From Clostridiales bacterium (GTDB lineage: Bacteria > Bacillota_A > Clostridia > Christensenellales > Pumilibacteraceae), in the NCBI GenBank assembly GCA_031264755.1, contig JAISDO010000012.1, forward strand, positions 1-64,000: a stretch of DNA of 64,000 nucleotides, written 5' to 3'. Below the pieces are notes generated by a model. It was not told the origin of the DNA. It did not search any database and worked only from the letters and a program-made list of their open reading frames with translations. Each line of letters starts with the position of its first letter. Within the stretch, counting starts at the first letter, position 1. Both the position numbers and the translations under genes were made by a program. This document shows, piece by piece, positions 1 through 7,591 of the stretch.

Positions 1-137
1 ATTTGTCTAATACTTATGTACTTTACCTTATATACTATACCTACATCATACCACTTTATCCTCTCCCTGTCTACTCTTTCCTTTATCCTTTCCTGCCCCT
101 TTATTTGTACTTTCCGGTCCTTTATGACAATTCCCTA

Positions 138-908
138 TCACTCTGGTCTATAAACATTGATATACTTGTCTACATTAAAATTGCGGAAGACTGTATAATC
201 TGGTGGGAAGACCCTAAATATCATATTCTGTTTGGTAGTAGGATGTACGAACCCAAGTTGGTACGCCCAAAGTGCTAGATTGCGAGCGATATGTCCACCA
301 TATCTAACATCACCTACCAACGGATGTCCTACAGCCTTAAATTGCGCTCTAATCTGATGACTACGTCCCGTGAGCAATCTCACTTCTATTAAACTAAACT
401 TGCCTATACTCTCTAGCACAGTATAGTCCAATATACACTTCTTGGTACCTTCTGTTGTAACAGGTGCCTGCACTACCATATTGGTATCGGCATCTTTGCG
501 GAGATAGTGCACCAACCTATCAGTACTATATTTGGGCATACCAGATACGACTGCTAGGTATTTTTTGATTATGTCGCCCTCACGCAATTGTTGACTCAGA
601 CGCTCAGCAGCTTTGCTCGTACGAGCAAACACCATAACACCGCCAGCAGGTCTATCCAGCCTATGCACAAGTCCTAAGAACACAGCCCCAGGCTTAGAAT
701 ACTTATGTTTGATATAATCTTTGAGCAGACTCAACAAATCATCATCACCAGTCTTGTCAGACTGACTAAGCAAGTTGTGTGGCTTAACTACTACTAGCAA
801 GTGATTGTCTTCGTAGAGTACAACAGGTTCAAACGGCTTGTTATCAGCGACAACTTGTTGAGTTGTGCTTGACTCAATTATATCAATTGTTGCATTACTC
901 TTATCCAT
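138..908 (-). CDS. RluA/RluD-family RNA pseudouridine synthase
   Basis: Converts specific uridines in rRNA or tRNA to pseudouridine in the cytoplasm. The protein shows the family core HRLDRPAGG, with the catalytic Asp and Ala-Gly in place of the usual Thr-Ser, followed by the GRSHQIRAQF and HPLVGD motifs of the RluA/RluC/RluD catalytic domain. No S4 domain is visible at the N-terminus. I chose the ATG at 908 (256 aa); an in-frame TTG at 947 would add 13 residues, but neither start has a convincing ribosome site. The exact RNA target cannot be told from sequence. Close AGTGTA palindromes lie 60-90 nt upstream. Confidence 0.9.
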   Translation of the reverse strand: MDKSNATIDIIESSTTQQVVADNKPFEPVVLYEDNHLLVVVKPHNLLSQSDKTGDDDLLSLLKDYIKHKYSKPGAVFLGLVHRLDRPAGGVMVFARTSKAAERLSQQLREGDIIKKYLAVVSGMPKYSTDRLVHYLRKDADTNMVVQAPVTTEGTKKCILDYTVLESIGKFSLIEVRLLTGRSHQIRAQFKAVGHPLVGDVRYGGHIARNLALWAYQLGFVHPTTKQNMIFRVFPPDYTVFRNFNVDKYINVYRPE

Positions 909-967
909 ATTAATATCAATATACAATTTGTAATTGCAAGTTTGCAATACATCGTAGATTGCAAAAG

Positions 968-1000
968 TACACTTACCTTAAGTGTAGATAAGTGTACACT
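968..1000. promoter_or_regulatory. Clustered TACACTTA/AGTGTA palindromes upstream of the pseudouridine synthase
   Basis: TACACTTA at 968-975 is followed after 3 nt by its reverse complement TAAGTGTA (979-986), and then by the 10-bp palindrome AGTGTACACT (991-1000). The three half-sites share one word, as in a repeated operator for a dimeric regulator. The cluster lies between the small membrane gene ending at 1075 and the pseudouridine synthase start. No regulator is assigned. Confidence 0.35.
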
Positions 1001-1074
1001 ATACCAATCCAAAATGTCAAGTAGCACCACTCTATCTATACAATCTCCGAGATAAGTGAAGATTGCTACCATAC

Positions 1075-1245
1075 CTAATTAATATGATATTCAAATTCTT
1101 TGACTGTCTTAATAGTATTGTTGATATCTCTACAAACTCTAGTATATTTGACACATTCTATCACTACAACTGCTACGCAAATTGCAATAGCAATAGCACC
1201 CAATACACATAATGCCCAACCCAAGATCAACGCCAATGTACTCAT
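1075..1245 (-). CDS. Small single-pass membrane protein (56 aa)
   Basis: I do not recognise this protein. It begins with ATG preceded by TTGGAG at a 7-nt spacing and encodes a short N-terminus, one hydrophobic helix of about 25 residues (roughly residues 4-29, rich in Ala, Ile, Leu and Val), then a charged tail with two Cys and several Lys/Arg. The start is 18 nt past the stop of the 213-aa anchored protein on the same strand, so the two are probably co-transcribed. The short length hides it from simple ORF cut-offs. Ribosome site, helix and operon position argue for a real gene. Confidence 0.6.
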   Translation of the reverse strand: MSTLALILGWALCVLGAIAIAICVAVVVIECVKYTRVCRDINNTIKTVKEFEYHIN

Positions 1246-1263
1246 AAATACTCCAAACTATAA

Positions 1264-1905
1264 CTATATCGCAAAATGTCTAACTCTAACAAAACTAGAA
1301 TATATATCATCTATTAGCTCTTCAACAAAAAATAATGTTATTGATCCATAATCAACCTCAATATAGTTGCTATGTTTGACTTTGATATAATTGTCTTGAT
1401 AATCCACATAGACAGGCAAATCTACAACATCATATATCTCATAGCTAGAATAGCCCACGACCATATCTGCTGCAAGGATCCTAAACACCACAATATCTCC
1501 TACAATAGTTTGATTAGCCTTGTCTGGAGCAATATTGACAGTCTCTTCAAAAGTGTCTCTTACAAAATCTGGGACACTACTCTTTGGAATTGGCAACAAT
1601 CTATCTCTTGTAGACAATTCAAAGTCTCTCACATGTATAGTTGTGGCAACGTCAAGAGTCTTAGTACTGAGAAGACTTGGCATATCTTGCTCAAAACTCT
1701 TAAGCCTGCCGAACTGTCTTTGTTGAGAAATATACTCTAGTCCATTGTCAGTTTGTACTGACACAACTTCTACAAATGGATCTATTGTTGTGTCTTTGGG
1801 TAAAAAAGACTGTACCAACAATACACTACACACACTTAACAATATCAATCCTATTGAAAAGAAGATTGCACAAAGAGTAAATTTTTTATTAGATATATTT
1901 ATCAT
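1264..1905 (-). CDS. Membrane-anchored hypothetical protein (213 aa)
   Basis: Function unknown. An N-terminal Lys-flanked hydrophobic segment (about residues 11-32) works as a signal anchor. The remaining 180 residues look extracytoplasmic: rich in Asp, Val, Tyr and Ser, with predicted beta character and no Cys. No known domain is obvious. ATG is preceded by GGAGAT at 8 nt. It sits in the middle of a probable three-gene operon with a 32-codon membrane ORF just upstream and a 56-aa membrane protein just downstream, which suggests a small envelope complex. Confidence 0.6.
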   Translation of the reverse strand: MINISNKKFTLCAIFFSIGLILLSVCSVLLVQSFLPKDTTIDPFVEVVSVQTDNGLEYISQQRQFGRLKSFEQDMPSLLSTKTLDVATTIHVRDFELSTRDRLLPIPKSSVPDFVRDTFEETVNIAPDKANQTIVGDIVVFRILAADMVVGYSSYEIYDVVDLPVYVDYQDNYIKVKHSNYIEVDYGSITLFFVEELIDDIYSSFVRVRHFAI

Positions 1906-1927
1906 TATAACATCTCCATACTATTGA

Positions 1928-2026
1928 CTACAATATAGCACCCACTTGCACACTAGCGTGAAATACAATCAACGCAGTTGCACACACAAACAACAAAAAA
2001 CCACACCTTATCTTTCGTTTGCTCAC
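1928..2026 (-). CDS. Possible small membrane protein (32 aa)
   Basis: A GTG start 6 nt after AGGTGG opens a 32-codon frame: a basic N-terminus (SKRKIR), then a hydrophobic stretch with Cys, and a stop 22 nt before the next start. It looks like a tiny single-pass peptide leading the operon of the two membrane proteins that follow. Because it is so short and starts with GTG, it could also be a leader peptide or chance. Confidence 0.35.
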   Translation of the reverse strand: MSKRKIRCGFLLFVCATALIVFHASVQVGAIL

Positions 2027-2299
2027 TTCAACCACCTATTCAATCCAAACCGTACCAAGTCTTCATACCATATGTCAACTACAATACAACGTCTATTTGA
2101 CTCCTAGATTATACTATGTTTTGGTTTTGTGAGCAATCTGAACTCCGTCAAAACGACTAGTTTTTTGAGTTACTGGTTGTTGATTGTACATTAATATATG
2201 TGACAATATGTCACAATGTGTAGTACAAATACTACATTTCAACTCCAAAAGACCTAATATAATTTGATCTTTGTTGATATATTGTGTATGAAAAATACA
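2027..2299. other. Non-coding stretch with two tandem palindromes
   Basis: The non-coding stretch from 2027 to 2518 (492 nt) separates the membrane-protein cluster from the pyridoxal-kinase-family gene. Apart from a terminator at its centre, this part holds TGTGACA-ATA-TGTCACA (2199-2215) and GTAGTA-CAAA-TACTAC (2220-2235), only 4 nt apart. A 71-codon minus-strand frame crosses the area but runs through the terminator and has no ribosome site, so I do not call it. The 2338-2518 part shows nothing clear. Confidence 0.4.
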
Positions 2300-2337
2300 C
2301 AAAAGCCTTGATTTGTAAACAATAATCAAGGCTTTTG
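2300..2337 (-). terminator. Terminator after the pyridoxal-kinase-family gene
   Basis: Perfect 14-bp inverted repeat (CAAAAGCCTTGATT and its complement) with a 10-nt loop, about 180 nt downstream of the kinase gene on the minus strand. The stem starts with an A-run and ends with a T-run, so it could work in both directions. Confidence 0.7.
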
Positions 2338-2518
2338 CTACATATTGACATAGTCGTACACATGGTCAATTGGGACCAAATTGTACATTGTTATAGCAAT
2401 CAAAAGTTTGGATCAAGTCTCTCAAATTGACTCAAAAAAATAATGATTGTCTTTGTTCAACACTATTGATGCTCTTGTGGTAGTAGGCATCTATTGCTCC
2501 ACTATGATTGGTCAAGAT

Positions 2519-3382
2519 CTATATCGTACTATATTTGTTTGCTCTATCTATCTCCAACCTAAGATTGTCCATGATTGAATAACAATTGATCCCCCAGTTA
2601 GCATCTTGAGTATTGATTATGGCTTGCAATGTATTGGTACACGCTATCTCACTAGCAGCAAGCATATCACAATACAAGATAGCACACACAAAGATACTAG
2701 CCCAAAGATCTCCTGCTCCACTAAAATGTCCTTGCATATACTCCTGTACTACCAAATTCAAGCTAGATCCATTGACCACCAAGACACCAAAAGTATCATC
2801 TTGCAAATGCACTCCTGTGATTGCCAGTTGTCTAGCACCCCTATCTAACAACTTGAGTGCCAGATCTACTACAAACTGTCTATTGTACGGTGGAGCCTGA
2901 TACGGTGTCCCAGTCAACAACATAGCTTCGGTAATATTTGGCAAAAGTATATCAGCAAGCGGCAAGAGAGTGTCAGCAAAATAATGTACAAATTGCATAT
3001 CATACCCATCATACAACTGCCCATTGTCAGCACATGCCGGATCTATTATGTTGAGACATTTGTACTCTCTTATAGCTCTGACCAGTGTATCTATCTGACG
3101 CATGCCTTTGAGGAATCCACTATATATACAATCCAATTGCAGTCCCAAACTCTGCCAAGAGTCCAGTGTATCATTCATATATATAGCTGTATCACATACT
3201 GAGTAACCCTCAAACCCTGTATGCATACTGTATAGTGCTGTTGGCAACACAATAGGCTCTATACCTACTCCTGACAATACAGTCATAGCAGTACTAAGAC
3301 TACAACGACCTATGCTAGACAAGTCGTGCACACATAGTACCCTATTGTGCTTTGGATTTCTGGCTTGCATCAATTGATTCAT
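2519..3382 (-). CDS. Pyridoxal/pyridoxamine kinase (PdxK/PdxY-like)
   Basis: Phosphorylates B6 vitamers with ATP in the salvage pathway to pyridoxal phosphate. The N-terminal words HDLSSIGRCS, PTALYSMHTGF and GFLKG are typical of the pyridoxamine-kinase branch of the ribokinase superfamily. LLPNITEAMLLTG follows, and the C-terminal SGAGDLWAS carries the catalytic Asp in a GxGD motif (Ala in place of the usual Thr). At 287 aa the length is normal. It is divergent from spmA with about 70 nt between starts. There is no ribosome site; TACAAT lies 7 nt before ATG, suggesting a leaderless message. Confidence 0.88.
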   Translation of the reverse strand: MNQLMQARNPKHNRVLCVHDLSSIGRCSLSTAMTVLSGVGIEPIVLPTALYSMHTGFEGYSVCDTAIYMNDTLDSWQSLGLQLDCIYSGFLKGMRQIDTLVRAIREYKCLNIIDPACADNGQLYDGYDMQFVHYFADTLLPLADILLPNITEAMLLTGTPYQAPPYNRQFVVDLALKLLDRGARQLAITGVHLQDDTFGVLVVNGSSLNLVVQEYMQGHFSGAGDLWASIFVCAILYCDMLAASEIACTNTLQAIINTQDANWGINCYSIMDNLRLEIDRANKYSTI

Positions 3383-3419
3383 CTATATCATTGTAACACA
3401 ATAATTGTCAATTGTCTTC

Positions 3420-3446
3420 ATATTTGCAATTGGACAATCATAAGTA
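3420..3446 (+). promoter_or_regulatory. Candidate sigma-E promoter of spmA
   Basis: ATA at 3420-3422, exactly 16 nt, then CATAAGTA at 3439-3446 resembles the sigma-E pattern (ATA, 16 nt, CATACA-T). The -10 ends 7 nt before the ATG of spmA, so the transcript would have almost no leader. In Bacillus subtilis the spmAB genes are sigma-E controlled, which fits; the match itself is by eye. Confidence 0.4.
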
Positions 3447-3453
3447 TATTGGT

Positions 3454-4026
3454 ATGAACAAGATTTGGGTACTTATATTGTTGACTAGTTGTACTGTCAG
3501 TATGTTCTACAACCCCGGTCTAGCTATAATAGCTATGTCACAAGGTGCCAACGATGCTGTCAAGCTCAGTCTAAGCCTAGTAGCTATATACGGTCTATGG
3601 TTGGGTACACTCAACATAATGGACAAGCTGGGCATAAGTGACAAGATAGCTTGGTGTATGAGACCTGTGCTTAAATTAATATTTGGCAAAGACTTGTCCA
3701 AAGAGAGCAACAAATATGTATCTCTCAATATGTCAGCCAACTTTCTTGGATTAGGCAACGCTGCTACGCCTATGGGTATGCAAGCTATCAATAGCATGGG
3801 TGCCAATCGCACAACAGCTAGCACACATATGATAATGTTTGTCGTCATTAGTGCTACTAGTCTACAACTATTGCCTACTACAGTTATAGGACTACTTATC
3901 AATCGCAACAGTGTCAACCCCACTAGCTTTTTGATACCATCTATAGTCGCAACAATAGTCTCCACTATCGTAGGTATAATACTAGTCAAATTGTTGTCCA
4001 AAATATGGAAAGACAAAAATATCTGA
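3454..4026 (+). CDS. spmA: Spore maturation protein A
   Basis: Integral membrane protein of the nucleoside-recognition/Gate family, needed with SpmB for proper dehydration of the spore core. Hydrophobic helices alternate with the conserved ANFLGLGNAATPMG segment and the motif IWVLIL at the start, and the 190-aa length from the ATG at 3454 matches the family. An upstream TTG at 3412 would add 14 residues with no support. spmB follows after about 120 nt on the same strand. Candidate sigma-E promoter directly upstream. Confidence 0.9.
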   Translation: MNKIWVLILLTSCTVSMFYNPGLAIIAMSQGANDAVKLSLSLVAIYGLWLGTLNIMDKLGISDKIAWCMRPVLKLIFGKDLSKESNKYVSLNMSANFLGLGNAATPMGMQAINSMGANRTTASTHMIMFVVISATSLQLLPTTVIGLLINRNSVNPTSFLIPSIVATIVSTIVGIILVKLLSKIWKDKNI

Positions 4027-4148
4027 TGCTCAGTGTACAATTGACAATTGTCGGGTTAAATGTAGTGCAAAACAAAGCTCGCTACCCCAATTCTTAAGTG
4101 CGAATTAAAAGTATAATATAAAAAAATTTGCGTCGGGGGCGTACAATT

Positions 4149-4655
4149 ATGACAATCACAGCCTACATAATACCCTCACTGTTTGTCTTTATACTATGTA
4201 TATCTATAGTCAAACGTCAAAATTCCTACCAAACTTTTGTGGAAGGTGCCTCTGGAGCTTTGACACTAATGGTTAAGGTTTTTCCTTATCTATTGGCGGT
4301 GATGATTGCGGTAGAGATATTTAGACAAACAGGGATATCAGCAAGGATAGCCGAATTGATTGCACCTGCCTTTAATATCATAGGTATCCCACCCGAGTTG
4401 ACCGAACTTGTGCTAATACGTCCACTATCTGGAGCAGGTGCTATGGCTATATTAGACAACGTGTATGCTACATATGGTACAGACACTGTCATAGGTCGCA
4501 CTGCTAGTATGATATATGGAAGTAGTGAAACCATCTTTTATATATCTACCATATACTTCACACAAAGCAAAGTTAGCAACTTGCGTTATGCCATACCAGT
4601 AGCACTCATAGCTACTATACTAGGAATTGTTGTAGGAGCATGGATGATACGCTAA
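4149..4655 (+). CDS. spmB: Spore maturation protein B
   Basis: Membrane partner of SpmA. The 168-aa protein contains the family segments VKVFPYLLAVMIAVEIFRQTG, PLSGAGAM and YGSSETIFYISTIYF. I chose the ATG at 4149 because GGGGGC lies 8 nt before it; an upstream TTG at 4128 would precede this ribosome site. The gene ends facing recJ, with only 50 nt between the two stops. Confidence 0.9.
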   Translation: MTITAYIIPSLFVFILCISIVKRQNSYQTFVEGASGALTLMVKVFPYLLAVMIAVEIFRQTGISARIAELIAPAFNIIGIPPELTELVLIRPLSGAGAMAILDNVYATYGTDTVIGRTASMIYGSSETIFYISTIYFTQSKVSNLRYAIPVALIATILGIVVGAWMIR

Positions 4656-4705
4656 AGTTGGGGCAAATGCAAGCTTTCAATCAAGCAACTGTGTATTGAG
4701 GATTG

Positions 4706-7054
4706 TCACTGCATTTGTCTATAAATTGAGGATTGTTCGAGGCTAGTCTTAGTGTTGACTATTGAATACAACAGTGGTGTGCATGATGTGGTTTTGACGA
4801 TACCTAACTCTTCAAATACCTTGTAACACAATATTGCTTGAGGCATATCAATATTATATTTGGATTGTATTAATTCACTCAAATGTACCAAGTCTCTAGA
4901 CATAGGTTGAGCCTTGGTTGGAGATAATGTGGCAGTATCCTTGGCTATAGATACTATAGCTTTGTATACTTTTCCAAACATATCATGTCCAAAATCTAGC
5001 TTGGGTAGAGGGTTGTGAAGATTGCATACATGAACTTGTGATGCTGTTTGGGCATTGATGTGTGATATCATATCCATATTGTACGGCATGCTGTCAAATA
5101 CTATATCTTTGTACAATCCCAAATTGACGCTAGATAGTATTGGAGCTACCACTATCTTAGTAGCATTGTTGACTTCGCAATACAAAAAGCTATTGTGGTT
5201 AAACTTGTTTGGACTCAACCCTTTGATTACAAGATAATTGTGCCTATTGCTACAAATTACAAGTGTCCCAAAGTCATTGTCCATCAACCGCTTGATACCA
5301 AATATATCTATATCACTGTAGTTGGGTTGGTTGTGATTGCATAAGCATTGATTGAGTACATTAACTGCATTGCACACGTCGTTGTCTATGTACAAATCTT
5401 TGGACTGTATGTGCTTGATATACCCTTCTACAGTCTTAGTGTTGCCAAATTCATTAATATCTAATTGCAGTATCAACTCTTTGGGCGACGGATCTTTGTA
5501 TATCGTTGAGTTGCAATCATTGAACTTGATAAGCTTGACGCCATTGGTATCCACACGTGTATGAAGAGTCTTGAGTGGTTGATATTGCATTGTAGTTGCT
5601 GTCAATCTAAATAGTGGCTGAGGATTGCCCATACCAAATGGCTGCAACAATTGCAAGCTCTGCACAAAATCTATAGTAATATCACCCCACTCTATATCCA
5701 AATCATACTCAAGTCTAGGTTGATATAGATCTTTGTCCATGCTGACTAATTGAGTATGTATACTATACTCAAATTGAGATATCTTGTCCCTATGTATACT
5801 AAATCCCGCTGCGGCACTATGTCCACCATACTCTATCAACAGATCACGTGACTCAGTCAATAGTGAGTATAGATTGATGCCATGTATACTCCTTGCAGTA
5901 GCTCTATATATCCCGTCCTTGTCGTGTGCTAACACAAAAGTAGGTCTACCAAAATCATTGCTCAATTGAGCCGCTAATATACCTGTTAGACCTTTTTTCC
6001 ACTCATCGCTAATCAACAATATATAAGGTCTGGTAGCGTCTTGATTAGACAACTGTGCTATTGCTTGTTTGTATTGCATAGTGCACAATTGCTTGCGAGT
6101 ATCATTGTAAGCATTGATATCTTGCACTAATTGACTAATAATATCATTATCTTGTGTAGTCAACAATTGCAATACTTTGATAGGCGACTCCATACGTCCC
6201 ACAGCATTGATTTTTGGGACGAGTTTGAATGATATATCATTGGCACTAATACTGCTCAAGTGCAAGTCGTCTACAAGTTGCTTGAGACCTTTGTTGGGTA
6301 TATTATTGCTATTGAGTAGTTGCAACCCGTGTCTAACTATCAGTCTATTCTCATCCAATAGTGGTACTATGTCCCCTATAGTAGCAATGCAGGCAAGGTC
6401 CATGTATTGCATTGGATCTGCTCCCAATGCTTGAACAACTTTGAGTGCTATACCTGCTCCACACAATTGTTTGAAAGGATAATTGCATCCCTCAATGTTT
6501 GGATTGACTACTATGCAATTGGGTATGACTTGCCCTGGCGTATGATGGTCAGTAACTATTGTATCTATCCCTTGAGAGTTAAGCCAATCTATCTCCATAC
6601 AATTGCTTATGCCACAATCGCATGTCAATACCAAATCTATATTGTGAGTATGTACAAGCTCTCTTATGCTATCAATCTTGATACCATAACCATATCCATA
6701 TCTATCGGGTATATGTGGCACAACCGTACATCCTATAGTCGTTAGATACCTATATAATATTGCAGTACTACACAATCCGTCACAATCATAGTCACCATGC
6801 AATAGTATCTTGTGATTGTTGATCTTAGCAAGATTGATCCTATCACACAACTTGTCCATGTTGAGCATCAACATAGGATCACAAAAAGACTTATTGTCAA
6901 TATCTACAAACTCTCTTATAGATTGGAGGGTCTTCACTCCACGTCCAAAGAGCAATCCAACCAACAATTCGGGCAAATTGAGTTGAGTTGCTATATACTT
7001 GACTTGAGTTGCATAGTCGTCGTCTACTTGTTGGCGTTTGACAAGTCTCATCAT
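4706..7054 (-). CDS. recJ: Single-stranded-DNA-specific exonuclease RecJ
   Basis: 5'-3' ssDNA exonuclease of recombination and mismatch repair. DHH-family motifs are clear: DYDCDG (residues 88-93), TCDCGI (around 145-150) and DHH (169-171), followed by the DHHA1 region with GKGLTG-type and GGHSAAAGFS motifs. At 782 aa it is longer than the usual 570-aa core; the extra C-terminal 200 residues resemble the additional domain of Firmicute RecJ. There is no ribosome site: TATAAT ends 6 nt before the first ATG, with a TTGCAT -35 at 18 nt, so the mRNA is probably leaderless. A second ATG follows immediately. Confidence 0.95.
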   Translation of the reverse strand: MMRLVKRQQVDDDYATQVKYIATQLNLPELLVGLLFGRGVKTLQSIREFVDIDNKSFCDPMLMLNMDKLCDRINLAKINNHKILLHGDYDCDGLCSTAILYRYLTTIGCTVVPHIPDRYGYGYGIKIDSIRELVHTHNIDLVLTCDCGISNCMEIDWLNSQGIDTIVTDHHTPGQVIPNCIVVNPNIEGCNYPFKQLCGAGIALKVVQALGADPMQYMDLACIATIGDIVPLLDENRLIVRHGLQLLNSNNIPNKGLKQLVDDLHLSSISANDISFKLVPKINAVGRMESPIKVLQLLTTQDNDIISQLVQDINAYNDTRKQLCTMQYKQAIAQLSNQDATRPYILLISDEWKKGLTGILAAQLSNDFGRPTFVLAHDKDGIYRATARSIHGINLYSLLTESRDLLIEYGGHSAAAGFSIHRDKISQFEYSIHTQLVSMDKDLYQPRLEYDLDIEWGDITIDFVQSLQLLQPFGMGNPQPLFRLTATTMQYQPLKTLHTRVDTNGVKLIKFNDCNSTIYKDPSPKELILQLDINEFGNTKTVEGYIKHIQSKDLYIDNDVCNAVNVLNQCLCNHNQPNYSDIDIFGIKRLMDNDFGTLVICSNRHNYLVIKGLSPNKFNHNSFLYCEVNNATKIVVAPILSSVNLGLYKDIVFDSMPYNMDMISHINAQTASQVHVCNLHNPLPKLDFGHDMFGKVYKAIVSIAKDTATLSPTKAQPMSRDLVHLSELIQSKYNIDMPQAILCYKVFEELGIVKTTSCTPLLYSIVNTKTSLEQSSIYRQMQ

Positions 7055-7152
7055 GCATCAATTATAATACAACACCAGTCCAAATGCAAATTTTGACACA
7101 CGGTTTGTTAGTTATAATTAACAATTGTCAACAATCTTTGGTTGTACATTGT

Positions 7153-7347
7153 CTAATTGTTGTAAAAATAGTTTATATTAACTCTAAAATACTCTGCTAC
7201 ACTAGTCAAGAACTCTTCTGGTATTGGGACAATATCCATCTCATAGCAATCTATAGTGGATTGAGCTACCCCTATTATTCTGGCCAAATTCTTTTGTGAG
7301 ATGCCTAGATTACTACGCAACGTCCTCAATTTTTGTGAAATTGTCAT
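7153..7347 (-). CDS. XRE-family helix-turn-helix regulator (64 aa)
   Basis: Small DNA-binding protein consisting of one Cro/C1-type HTH domain: KLRTLRSNLGISQKNLARIIG followed by a recognition helix with STIDCYE. The ATG at 7347 is preceded by CAGGTG; an upstream start would add 11 poorly conserved residues. It stands alone between recJ and the coiled-coil gene. The target is unknown. Confidence 0.8.
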   Translation of the reverse strand: MTISQKLRTLRSNLGISQKNLARIIGVAQSTIDCYEMDIVPIPEEFLTSVAEYFRVNINYFYNN

Positions 7348-7591
7348 ACAAACACACCTGCAATTGACTCTAATGAGCACAAACTAAATATAACATGATA
7401 CATAAATTACAAAATCTCACAAACTACATCGTACAATACAAATCCAATTAGGTATTTGCAACATTGAGGATACCAAAGCTATGGGGCAATCTCTTGATTA
7501 GGTTCTTTTTGAATCAACTTCAACCACTATTTGGACAACCAAACAGAAGCCCAAACAACATTAACTCTCTAATCAAGCTACTATAGTATGC

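Noticed and set aside
878..1072. 64-codon minus-strand frame before the pseudouridine synthase
   Set aside because: It overlaps the start of the synthase and an operator-like region, with no ribosome site.
2114..2329. 71-codon minus-strand frame with a Cys cluster
   Set aside because: It starts within a strong terminator, has no ribosome site and covers two palindromes; probably chance.
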